Source: Archangium violaceum Cb vi76 (GTDB taxonomy: Bacteria; Myxococcota; Myxococcia; Myxococcales; Myxococcaceae). Taken from it: a stretch of 53,820 bases of DNA. The position numbers and the translations under genes were made by a program. Positions 1-7,893 of the stretch are shown piece by piece (positions within the stretch are counted from its first letter, which is position 1; every line of letters starts with the position of its first letter). The DNA lies in the NCBI RefSeq assembly GCF_000733295.1, contig NZ_JPMI01000161.1, positions 1 to 53,820 on the forward strand. The letters run 5' to 3'. The notes beneath the pieces are model-generated. The model searched no databases, was not told where the DNA came from, and saw nothing but the letters and a program-made list of their open reading frames with translations.

Positions 1-2
1 TG

Positions 3-455
3 GACGGACTGGCGCGGGTGTGGAGGGCGGATGGGCGGGGCGAGCCCGGGGTGCTGCGAGGCCATGGGGATGCCGTGTATTCCGCGGTCTTCAGCCCGGA
101 CGGGAAGTGGGTGGCGACGGCGTCCAAGGACAAGACCGTGCGGGTGTGGAGAGTGGATGGACCGGGCGATCCCGTGGTGATGCGGGGCCATGCGGAGGCC
201 GTGTATTTCGCGGCCTTCAGCCGGGATGGGAGTCGGGTGGTGTCGGCGTCTCAAGATGGTACGGCACGTCTCTGGACGGTCAGTTCAGCAAGGCTTCAGG
301 ACATCCTCCGCACAGCCATCAGTGCCTGCTTGCGCCCGGCGGAGCGCCAACCCTTCATCTTGGAGACGGCCGACGAAGCACAGGGGGGTTATGAGCAATG
401 CGAACGCGCATATGGCCGGACGCCCATCGAGACTTCAGCAGTGAGGGGGGAGTGA
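3..455 (+). CDS. WD40-repeat protein, C-terminal part (truncated by window edge)
   Basis: The frame is open from the first bases, so this is the 3' end of a longer gene. Two full WD40 blades and the end of a third are visible: GHGDAVYSAVFSPDG...TVRVW and GHAEAVYFAAFSRDG...TARLW. They are followed by a Cys-containing tail of about 55 residues (CLRPAERQ...YEQCERAYGR). WD40 blades form a beta-propeller that mediates protein contacts. In myxobacteria such tails often follow long WD40 arrays attached to Ser/Thr kinase or NTPase domains, but the N-terminal effector is outside the window, so the overall function is unknown. The stop codon is one base upstream of the next gene's ATG, which suggests cotranscription with the phosphoesterase. 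Confidence 0.85.
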   Translation, partial: DGLARVWRADGRGEPGVLRGHGDAVYSAVFSPDGKWVATASKDKTVRVWRVDGPGDPVVMRGHAEAVYFAAFSRDGSRVVSASQDGTARLWTVSSARLQDILRTAISACLRPAERQPFILETADEAQGGYEQCERAYGRTPIETSAVRGE

Positions 456-456
456 C

Positions 457-1827
457 ATGCGCACCGTCATCGTGAGTGATCTGCACCTGGGCAACGGCCA
501 GGGTTACGACATCTTCGCGGGCGCCGAGGCGCTGCCCGCCTTCCTGGAGCAGTTCACCCGCGAGCCCACCCGCGTGGTGCTCAACGGTGACTCGGTGGAC
601 TTCCTCATGAACGAGGATCCCCTGGAGCTGACGGTGGCGCGGGCCGTGGCGCAGGCCCGGGCGATGGTGGACTCGGCGTCCACGTCCCAGGTGTTCCGCG
701 CACTGGGGCGGGTGCTGGCCGCCGGAGGCGAGGCGGTGGTTCGCCTGGGCAACCACGACGTGGAACTGGCGCTGCCCGGGGTACAGGAGGTGTTCCGTCA
801 GGCGCTCGGCCAGCCTCCCGAGGTGGCGCGGCGTCTGGTGTTCGAGTCCGGGGACGCGCCCCGGGTACTGGAGGTGGGCGGTGCGCGCGTGCTGCTGGCG
901 CATGGCGAGCAGAACGACGCCTGGAACAAGGTGGACTATGCGCGGCTGCCCGGCCCTGGCGTCATGGATGCGTCCGGCTTCACCTACGCCGCCGGCTCGC
1001 TGCTGGTGAAGAAGCTGCTCAATCCGCTCAAGCGCGAGTACGGCATGCGCTTCGCGGACCTGCTCGTGCCGGACATGCGGGGCGCGGTGATGGCCGCGCT
1101 CGCCGTCAACCCGGGCGCGGTGAAGCTCGTCTTCCAGCGCTCCTCGTTGAATCTCCTCTGGCAGCTCCTGCGCCGGGGACTGGCGCCCGTGACGTTCAAC
1201 CCGGAGGAGCCGGAGCCGTCCGAGCCGGAGCTGGGCCTGGCCGAGCTGGTGAAGGCCGCGGGCCTCACGGAGCAGGAGGAGCTGGCGCTGGAGGAGTCGC
1301 TGGCGGACGGGCCGCTGAGCTTCGGCGGGGACGCGTCCGAGTTGGAGAGCGCCCGGACGAAGCCAGGCCTCCACGCGCTGCGCGCCTACGCGCGGCTGCA
1401 CCGGCAGCTCGCGGGGGAGCAGGGCGAGCGGTATTTCGACCTGGCGCCCACGGACCCGGAACTGGAGGAGGCGCGCCGGTTGGCGAAGAAGTACACGGCG
1501 GGCGCCGTCATCTTCGGCCACACCCACGCGGCGCGCTGGCAGCGGGCCGAGGACGTGCTGTACGCGAACTCGGGCACGTGGATCTGGCTCATGCGGCTTC
1601 CTCCGGCCGAGGCCCCCGAGTCGGTGTGGATGGAGTTCCTCCAGGAACTGCGGAACAACCCCGGGCTGGACGCCGGGCGGCAGGTGCTGGCCCGGCTGGA
1701 GCAGCGCTTCACCGCGGTGCTGTGTGGCCCGCATGCGGCGGGTGGCGCCGAGGTGTCGCTGGTGGAATGGAAGCCGGGAGCGGGGATGCAGGTGCTGGGC
1801 TCGGCCCGCGTGGCGCCCACGTCCTGA
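457..1827 (+). CDS. Calcineurin-like metallophosphoesterase
   Basis: A 456-residue protein with all the metallophosphoesterase signatures: D8-x-H10 (SDLHLGN), GD at 44-45 (NGDSVDF), GNHD at 98-101, a later HGE, and GHTH at 354-357 followed by ANSGTW. These residues build the two-metal site that hydrolyses phosphomono- or diesters. The N-terminal spacing resembles UDP-2,3-diacylglucosamine hydrolase-like enzymes, but about 190 residues are inserted before GHTH, so the substrate cannot be named. There is no signal peptide, so it is probably cytoplasmic. The ATG lies one base after the WD40 stop, with a GGGGGGAG ribosome site inside the upstream gene. Confidence 0.9.
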   Translation: MRTVIVSDLHLGNGQGYDIFAGAEALPAFLEQFTREPTRVVLNGDSVDFLMNEDPLELTVARAVAQARAMVDSASTSQVFRALGRVLAAGGEAVVRLGNHDVELALPGVQEVFRQALGQPPEVARRLVFESGDAPRVLEVGGARVLLAHGEQNDAWNKVDYARLPGPGVMDASGFTYAAGSLLVKKLLNPLKREYGMRFADLLVPDMRGAVMAALAVNPGAVKLVFQRSSLNLLWQLLRRGLAPVTFNPEEPEPSEPELGLAELVKAAGLTEQEELALEESLADGPLSFGGDASELESARTKPGLHALRAYARLHRQLAGEQGERYFDLAPTDPELEEARRLAKKYTAGAVIFGHTHAARWQRAEDVLYANSGTWIWLMRLPPAEAPESVWMEFLQELRNNPGLDAGRQVLARLEQRFTAVLCGPHAAGGAEVSLVEWKPGAGMQVLGSARVAPTS

Positions 1828-1839
1828 GCGCCCCGGCCG

Positions 1840-2517
1840 TCAGGCGTCGCCCGGAGGAGGAGCCTCGCCGGGCTCGGGCATCCGTTCCGGCGCGGGCCCG
1901 AGCACGCTCAGCGCTCCCCGGGCGGCGAGCCCCAGCAGCAGCAGCAACAGGCGCCATTTCCGGTGGGGCGTGGTGGCCAGCGGAAGGGTGACGCAGAGCG
2001 CGTCCTCGTCTCCTCGCACGGGCGTGCCGTCCGGGTTGAGCTCGTCGAGGAGGCGGAACATCGCCGCGTTGCCGGGGAGCACGAGGAACTCGAAGCGCTC
2101 CACCCCGCGCTCGCGCGCCGCTTCCACCAGGCGCTCCAGCAGGAGCCGGCCGAGTCCCTTGCCCTGGGCCGCATCCACCACGGTGACGGCGGCCTCGGCC
2201 ACCTCGGAGTCCCGGGCCATCCGGATGAAGCGGGCGATGGCCAGGCCTTCCTCCTGTCCCTCGGGGCCCCGGCTCACCGCGCCCAGGGCCAGGTGCTGCT
2301 CCCCATCCACCGAGGTGAAGTAGTGCACCTCGGCGTCCGTGAGCCGCGACTTGGGCGCGTGGAAGCGGCCCAGCCGTGAGCGCGGAGAGAGCTGCTCGAA
2401 GCCCTGGCGCAGCAGCTCCGCGTCCTCGGGCCTCACCAGCCGCAGCTCCACCTCCGTCCCGTCGGCGAGCGCGAGCCGCTCCCTCCAGTGGGTGTCGAAT
2501 CGACGTGCTGGCTTCAT
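1840..2517 (-). CDS. GNAT family N-acetyltransferase
   Basis: About 225 residues starting at MKPARRF. An in-frame ATG 18 codons upstream exists, but the intervening residues look non-conserved. The acetyl-CoA binding signature QGKGLGR is present after a typical beta4 strand (EAAVTVVD), followed by the alpha helix LLLERLVEAARERG. GNAT enzymes transfer an acetyl group from acetyl-CoA to an amine; the acceptor is not predictable. The last 40 residues include an uninterrupted hydrophobic stretch (RLLLLLLGLAARG), unusual for GNATs, which could tether the enzyme to the membrane. It converges with the phosphoesterase gene, 12 bp apart. Confidence 0.85.
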   Translation of the reverse strand: MKPARRFDTHWRERLALADGTEVELRLVRPEDAELLRQGFEQLSPRSRLGRFHAPKSRLTDAEVHYFTSVDGEQHLALGAVSRGPEGQEEGLAIARFIRMARDSEVAEAAVTVVDAAQGKGLGRLLLERLVEAARERGVERFEFLVLPGNAAMFRLLDELNPDGTPVRGDEDALCVTLPLATTPHRKWRLLLLLLGLAARGALSVLGPAPERMPEPGEAPPPGDA

Positions 2518-2593
2518 CCCGTACCACCCCCTGAGACTCCCAGCATCCGAGGGGATGATGCGTTGCGTCAAGAGGGCCCCGGGGCATTTTGAC

Positions 2594-2612
2594 CCGCCGC
2601 GTTACGCGGCGG
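2594..2612 (-). terminator. Perfect hairpin after the alpha/beta hydrolase gene
   Basis: An 8-bp perfect stem (CCGCCGCG / CGCGGCGG) with a TTA loop lies just past the stop of the minus-strand hydrolase and upstream of the GNAT gene. There is no T-run, so termination would be hairpin-dependent at best. Confidence 0.45.
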
Positions 2613-2618
2613 ACAGAG

Positions 2619-3296
2619 CTACCCGAGGGGTGCTTCGCCAACGCTCGCGGAGGCCTGCGCCAGGAGGAAGTCGAGGAGGACGCGGTTGAAGTCCTCGGGG
2701 CGCTCCAGGTTGGGCGGGTGTCCCACGCCCGGGAGGGTGACGCGGGTGACGGTGGGGACGCGCCGCGCGAGCAGCTCCGCGTTGCTCAGCAGGACGGGGT
2801 TGTCCCTGTCCCCCACCACGACGAGCGTGGGCATGAGGAGCTGCTCCAGCCGGGTGAAGGCCGGAGGCTCCAGGAAGCGGGGGTGGTGGACTTCCGCCAG
2901 GCCTCGCATGTGGTCGAGCGTCCACTCGGGCGCGGCGAGGACGAGGCAGGAGACGCGCTCGGGCCAGGCCAGGGCGAAGTCGAGCGCGACACGTCCGCCG
3001 AACGACAGGCCGACGACGTGGGCCCGGTCCATGGAGAAGTGGTCGAGCAGGGCGCGCAGATCCTCGTGGGGCGCGTAGGGTCCCTCGGGAGCCACTGTCC
3101 TGCCGAAGCCCCGCTGGTCATAACGCAGGGTGGTGAAGTGCCGGGCGAGGGGCCCCACCTGGCTGTCCCACAGGCGCAGGTCGAGCAGGCCGCCGTGAAG
3201 CAACACGACCGGGAAGCCATCTCCCTGGAGCTCGTAGTGCAGGCGTGCCCCGTTCACCGGAGCGAAATCCCGGACGGGCGGAGGAGGAGTGGTCAT
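2619..3296 (-). CDS. Alpha/beta-fold hydrolase with reduced cap
   Basis: A 225-residue protein. The oxyanion region HGG (34-36), nucleophile elbow GLSFGG (Ser98), acid in GDRD (Asp163 or Asp165) and GVGH (His193) form a complete triad in the right order. The start is MTTPPPP, since upstream residues lack family similarity. Family members such as 3-oxoadipate enol-lactonase-like esterases usually have about 270 residues. Here only about 35 residues separate strand beta6 (LVLAAPEW) from beta7 (PTLVVVGD), so most of the lid or cap domain is missing. No signal peptide. Substrate unknown. Confidence 0.85.
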   Translation of the reverse strand: MTTPPPPVRDFAPVNGARLHYELQGDGFPVVLLHGGLLDLRLWDSQVGPLARHFTTLRYDQRGFGRTVAPEGPYAPHEDLRALLDHFSMDRAHVVGLSFGGRVALDFALAWPERVSCLVLAAPEWTLDHMRGLAEVHHPRFLEPPAFTRLEQLLMPTLVVVGDRDNPVLLSNAELLARRVPTVTRVTLPGVGHPPNLERPEDFNRVLLDFLLAQASASVGEAPLG

Positions 3297-3387
3297 GCCC
3301 GGCAGATGGTATGCACTGGCCTCCGCGGGTGGCGGATGTCCCCGGGTGCCAACCCATGCCGCCCGCTGAACGTTTCCCGGAGCCTCC

Positions 3388-5502
3388 ATGAAAGCCCTCC
3401 TCCTCGCGGCGGCACTGGCCGCCAACCCTCAGCCCGCACGGACTCCCGCCCCGAGCACGCCTCCCGCCGAGGCCGCCCAGCCCTTCCTGGTGGAGCGGCT
3501 CGGCCATGACGCCATCGCCCGCATCTACGCGCCGGGCGTGCCCGCGCTCTCCCGGGACGAGAAGCGCGTGGCCTGGCACCTGTCGCTCGCGGCACACGCG
3601 GGCGAGGAGATCGCCTATGACCAGCTCGGCTGGGACACGGTGGCCATCAAACGGCTGATGGAGTCCGTGTACCTCTTCGGCCGCGAGGGCCACGCGGAGC
3701 CGGGCTCGTTCGACGCGAAGCTCGCGGACTACCTGGCGCGCTTCTACGCCCAGACGGGCAATCATGATCAAACGACGGGCCAGAAGTTCGTCCCCGCCTT
3801 CACCCCCGCCGAGCTGGAGGCCGCGGCGCTGCGGGCGCTGAAGGCCGGAGCGCCCCTGGGCGTGAAGGACGAGGCGGCGCTGAAGACGTGGCTGGGAGGA
3901 CTGAGGCCCTCGCTCTTCGACGCGGGCGTCGAGCCGCAACTCACCGCGAAGGCGCCGCCGCCGGGGCAGGACCTCCTCACCGCGTCGGCGAACACGGCGT
4001 ATGGCCGGGGTGTGACGCTGAAGGACCTGGAGGGCTTCCAGGAGAAGAACCCGCTCAACTCGCGCGTGGTGAAGGTGGACGGCAAGCTGGTGGAGCAGGT
4101 GTTCCGCACCGGGACGCCCGACGGGAAGGTGCCGCGGGGCCTGTACGCGGTGGAGCTCTCGCGCGTCAGTGCCCACCTGAGCGAGGCGGCGAAGTCCGCG
4201 CCGAAGGAGCAGAAGGCGGCGCTCGTGAAGCTGGTGCGCTACTTCGAGACGGGGAATCCGAAGGACTGGGACGCGTACAACATCGCCTGGCTGAAGGCGA
4301 ACCCCACGGTGGACGCCAACGTCGGCTTCATCGAGACGTACGTGGACGCGCGGGGCCAGAAGGGCCAGTGGCAGGGGCTCATCAACTACCGCGATGCGAG
4401 GGAGAACCGGGTGATGGAGGTCATCGCCCGGCGGGCTCAGGACTTCGAGAACCGGATGCCCTGGCCGGACGTGTACAAGCGCAAGAAGGTGGCCACGCCG
4501 GTGGCCAAGGCCATCAACCTGGTGACGAGCACTCCGACACCGCCGGCCGGCATCAACCTGCCCAACGAGCAGCACATCCGTGAGAAGTACGGCAGCAAGA
4601 GCGTGCTGGTGAGCAACGTGATGGAGGCCGCGGCGGCGATGAAGCGGCTGCCGCTGGCCATCGAGTTCTCCCGGACGCCCGAGGACGCCGCGAAGTCCCG
4701 CCAGTACACCGTCACGGCGCGCAAGTGGCTGGTGGCGTTCCACGAAGTGCTGGGACACGCCTCGGGGCAGGTGGACCCGAAGCTGGAGGGGAACACCTCG
4801 CGCTACCTGAAGGAGTACGACAACACCCTGGAGGAGGCGCGCGCGGACCTGGTGGCGCTCTGGCACGCGTTCGATCCGTCGCTGGCCACGCTGTCGCCGG
4901 AGCACGAGCGCATCGCGGAGCAGATGTACCGGGACTACCTGGTGGAGGGGCTCACCAACCTCAATCAGGTGCCGGAGGGAGACACCTTCGAGGAGGACCA
5001 TCAGCGAGGCCACCACATGACGGTGAACTTCCTGATGGAGAAGGGGGCGGTGAAGCAGGTGGTGGACGGGGGCGGGGAGGGGAAGCCGGGGCGCACGTCC
5101 TGGGTGGTGGAGGACTCCGGGAAGATGCGCGTGGCGGTGGGCGAGCTGCTCTCGAAGCTGATGGTCATCAAGGCGACGGGGGACTACGAGGGAATCCGGA
5201 AGCTGGTGCAGGAGAAGGGAATCCGGTTCGACCCGAAGCTGCGCGACGAGGTGGTGGCGCGGGTGCGCGCGGTGGAGGTGCCGGCGGATGTGGTGCTGAT
5301 TTCACCGTGGCTGGTGCCGGTGGTGGACGGCAAGGGGCAGGTGGTGGACGTGAAGGTGCGGCACGACCAGGGCTTCATCGCGCAACACCTGGAGCGGAGC
5401 GTCCTGGGCAGGCTTCCCCCGGCCGAGGCCACCCGGGTGGCGGTGAAGCTCGCGGAGACTCCGGAGGCGCTCGCGGAGGAGTACCGGAAGCTGCCGCGAT
5501 AG
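3388..5502 (+). CDS. Secreted peptidase family M49 (dipeptidyl-peptidase III-like)
   Basis: A 704-residue protein with a cleavable-looking signal (MKALLLAAALAANPQPA) and a Pro/Ala-rich linker. The M49 signature HEVLGH is at residues 452-457, and the downstream EEARAD motif near residue 482 supplies the third zinc ligand. The region between resembles the bacterial M49 group that is sometimes misannotated as dihydrofolate reductase. M49 enzymes remove dipeptides from peptide N-termini with a zinc-bound water. An exported form suits peptide scavenging by a predatory bacterium. It is divergent from the hydrolase gene, with an intergenic region of about 90 bp. Confidence 0.85.
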   Translation: MKALLLAAALAANPQPARTPAPSTPPAEAAQPFLVERLGHDAIARIYAPGVPALSRDEKRVAWHLSLAAHAGEEIAYDQLGWDTVAIKRLMESVYLFGREGHAEPGSFDAKLADYLARFYAQTGNHDQTTGQKFVPAFTPAELEAAALRALKAGAPLGVKDEAALKTWLGGLRPSLFDAGVEPQLTAKAPPPGQDLLTASANTAYGRGVTLKDLEGFQEKNPLNSRVVKVDGKLVEQVFRTGTPDGKVPRGLYAVELSRVSAHLSEAAKSAPKEQKAALVKLVRYFETGNPKDWDAYNIAWLKANPTVDANVGFIETYVDARGQKGQWQGLINYRDARENRVMEVIARRAQDFENRMPWPDVYKRKKVATPVAKAINLVTSTPTPPAGINLPNEQHIREKYGSKSVLVSNVMEAAAAMKRLPLAIEFSRTPEDAAKSRQYTVTARKWLVAFHEVLGHASGQVDPKLEGNTSRYLKEYDNTLEEARADLVALWHAFDPSLATLSPEHERIAEQMYRDYLVEGLTNLNQVPEGDTFEEDHQRGHHMTVNFLMEKGAVKQVVDGGGEGKPGRTSWVVEDSGKMRVAVGELLSKLMVIKATGDYEGIRKLVQEKGIRFDPKLRDEVVARVRAVEVPADVVLISPWLVPVVDGKGQVVDVKVRHDQGFIAQHLERSVLGRLPPAEATRVAVKLAETPEALAEEYRKLPR

Positions 5503-5614
5503 CACGCGCGGGCCACGAGTGTCCTGCGCCACACTGGTGGCTGAGCGGGTGCCGGCTACTCCTCCTGGACTCCTGGCCCTGGGGCGGTAGTTTCCTCCAT
5601 CGAGGAAACGACCC

Positions 5615-6529
5615 ATGCCCTTCTCCGTCTGGTTGACGTCACACCGCCGCATCGAGGACGTCCGGGCCGGTGCGCCGGACCGGCTCACCCTCGAGGACCT
5701 GCGTGCCTGCCTGGAGTTGCTCGCGCGCTCACGCCCCACGCGAGCGGCGCTCCGGCCCGATGGTTCCACCTGGGTGTTTCGCGCGGGAGAGGAGCTCGCG
5801 CTGGCTCCCCTGTTGTGGGCGGGCCTGCGGCCCAACAATGGCCCCCAGGCGGGGACCCTTCAGCTCTCGGTGAGCGCCACCCACCCCTTCTTCATGGCCA
5901 ACGTGTTCGAGCTGCTCTCCCTGGCGGCCCTCGTGAGCGAGGAGCTGGGACTGCGGGCCTTCGAGGGCGTGCGGGGCCGTGAGGTGACGGTGGAGTCCCA
6001 TCGCGAGCTGCTGGATGTGGAGGGCACGTACTCGCGAGAGCTGGCGCGCTCGTGGCAACAGAATCGCGAGCAGCTCCATCCCAACCTCCGGATGCCGCTC
6101 GAGTTCCCCGCCGGCCAGCAGGACGAAGCCCCCAACATGTTGATGCTGCGGCTCGAGCACCCGAAGCCGCCACCCCTGGCGGAGTTGGTGGCGGAGCCAC
6201 CGGAAGGCCAGGACGTGGAGATTCGTGGGCCTCAAGCGGTCTGGTTCGATCGCGCCACCCAGGCACCGGTGACGTGGTTCCTCCTCAACAACCCGCAGGA
6301 GTTGCTCATCTGGCCGCAATGGGGAGAGGCTCCCTTCTCGCGGACGGCGCACTCCATCTTCGATGTGGCCGTGCGCATGCGGGCGCGCGCCGGGGGACAG
6401 TTGATCTGGAACGGAGATCCCGTCACGCCAGAGCGGACCTCCTGGTTGCAGCGCTATCCGGAGTTGCTGGGTGTCGAGCTCCTCCAACTCGTCCTGCTCG
6501 GCTGGGAGCCCGTGACCGTCCGGGTGTAG
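5615..6529 (+). CDS. Unknown protein next to toxin-immunity module 1
   Basis: A 304-residue, Trp/Leu-rich soluble protein with no signal peptide and no family I recognise. Visible features are an N-terminal segment MPFSVWLTSHRRIEDV, a helical stretch around FELLSLAALVSEELGL, a Pro-rich linker (EHPKPPPLAELVAEPP) and a C-terminal domain ending LQLVLLGWEPVTVRV. It converges with the module 1 immunity gene (23 bp between stops). Its size and composition are compatible with another immunity or bystander protein, but nothing in the sequence proves this. Coding is supported by length and high third-position GC. Confidence 0.7.
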   Translation: MPFSVWLTSHRRIEDVRAGAPDRLTLEDLRACLELLARSRPTRAALRPDGSTWVFRAGEELALAPLLWAGLRPNNGPQAGTLQLSVSATHPFFMANVFELLSLAALVSEELGLRAFEGVRGREVTVESHRELLDVEGTYSRELARSWQQNREQLHPNLRMPLEFPAGQQDEAPNMLMLRLEHPKPPPLAELVAEPPEGQDVEIRGPQAVWFDRATQAPVTWFLLNNPQELLIWPQWGEAPFSRTAHSIFDVAVRMRARAGGQLIWNGDPVTPERTSWLQRYPELLGVELLQLVLLGWEPVTVRV

Positions 6530-6552
6530 CCGCCTTCGGCGCGGCGGGAGCG

Positions 6553-7893
6553 TCAGCCGCGCCGTCGCTGGGCCTCGCGGAAGAGCTGGGTGAGGGAGTA
6601 GTCCAAGGGGGCATCGCGTCCCTGGAGGTAATGGCGGGCGCGTAGGAAGGGCAGCCAGGCCCTGTCGCCCACCACCACGGCGGCTTCGTCCAGGTTGCGC
6701 CGGGGCATCCACTTCCCACCCAGCCCGTAGACCAACAGCATGCCGAGGTAGGCGCCCAGGGCGGGGATGAGGCGGGAGCGCTGCTCCGGTGTGAACTGGC
6801 AACCCCAGCTCATGTGCCATGAATTCCAGTCGATGTGGGGCAGGGACTCGGGTGAGCGGTCCATGACGGAGGGGACCTCCGTGTGCAGCAGGGCGAGCAG
6901 TTGCTCGGCGTAGGTTCCTTCGTAGAGGTCGAGGGCCGCCTGGACATCCGGCACGTCGGGCCAGGGCTGATGGGCTGCGGGCAGCCACTCGGAGACGGTG
7001 GGCGGATGATAGGCGTTGTATTGCTCCACCCTCTGGCGTCGCAGGGAGAGTCCCTGGAAGTCCACCTCCTGAAGGAGGATGTCGGCCACATCGGGGTCGA
7101 ACTGGATGGGGATGGGAGTGAAGGCAAGCGAGCGCCGGTGGAGGGTGGAGAGGATGTCCTCCAGTTTCAGATCGGGACGCAGGTGAACGAGGGCTCGGGC
7201 CTGGGCGAGGCGGGCCTGTTCGGAAGCGAAGTCCACGGGCGTGGGACGTGTGAGGATGAGCACGGCACCGTGGGGTAACTCTTCCACGAGGAAGGCGGGC
7301 GTGGACAGCACGCGCTCTCGGCCGAGCGCCTCCACCCGTTGGGGCCCGTACACGTTGAGCCAGTGCATCCGTTCCACCTGAGGAGGAAGGATGGGACGAG
7401 GCTGCTCCGGGTCCGTGTCGAGGAGCTGATCCGTGCCGCTGTGGGCCGAGCCATGGGAGAGCGGTAGGCGGGAAGCAAGGGTCCTCACCAATGACACCAA
7501 CCCGGCGGCGCGTTCCTCTTGCTTCCCGGGTTCACGGCACCAGGCGAACGGAATGATTCGAAGCGTGAGGGAAAAACGCGAGCCCTCGTCGTCCGTGCTG
7601 CCGTGGATGTCGAAGTAGGCCTCCGGAACACGAGCGCACTTGAGGAAGAAGGACGTGTTTTCCATGAACTGGAACTCGGAGAGGCTTTCATGCATGAGCT
7701 GCCGCGAGTACTTCGGCTTGCGGTCACGCTCGAAGGAGATCCTGCCCGGACGCAGCTCCTCATCCACGGATTCGAGGACATCGAGCACTTCGTTCAGCCC
7801 TTCATGGCCCCGGTCGAAGGGATTGATGGAAGAGAAGAGTTCGAAGTCGAGGATGTCCGATTCGTTCCATTTGTCAGGGGGCGGGAGGGACAT
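6553..7893 (-). CDS. Predicted immunity protein of module 1 (446-aa family)
   Basis: 446 residues, exactly the length of the paralog at 44135-45475. Shared blocks include WLNVYG/WLNVFG, GRER-LSTPA, VEELP-G-VL, ARLAQARA, HLRPDL, LLALLHT-VPSV, GAYLG, LGG-W-PR and a C-terminal SLTQL. The first roughly 270 residues resemble the DUF3396 protein of module 2 in order of features: a LASRLPLSHGSAHS-type segment, then WL-x-x-x-G, then ELP-G-VLILT. About 170 further residues form a separate C-terminal domain. There is no signal peptide. Its start overlaps the toxin stop by 20 bp, so the two are translationally coupled. The inferred role is neutralising the cognate nuclease-like toxin in the cell. Confidence 0.75.
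   Translation of the reverse strand: MSLPPPDKWNESDILDFELFSSINPFDRGHEGLNEVLDVLESVDEELRPGRISFERDRKPKYSRQLMHESLSEFQFMENTSFFLKCARVPEAYFDIHGSTDDEGSRFSLTLRIIPFAWCREPGKQEERAAGLVSLVRTLASRLPLSHGSAHSGTDQLLDTDPEQPRPILPPQVERMHWLNVYGPQRVEALGRERVLSTPAFLVEELPHGAVLILTRPTPVDFASEQARLAQARALVHLRPDLKLEDILSTLHRRSLAFTPIPIQFDPDVADILLQEVDFQGLSLRRQRVEQYNAYHPPTVSEWLPAAHQPWPDVPDVQAALDLYEGTYAEQLLALLHTEVPSVMDRSPESLPHIDWNSWHMSWGCQFTPEQRSRLIPALGAYLGMLLVYGLGGKWMPRRNLDEAAVVVGDRAWLPFLRARHYLQGRDAPLDYSLTQLFREAQRRRG

Noticed and set aside
355-1734. Long open frame on the minus strand opposite the phosphoesterase
   Set aside because: It is the antisense shadow of a gene with complete family motifs; its Arg/His/Pro/Gly-rich translation has no domain.
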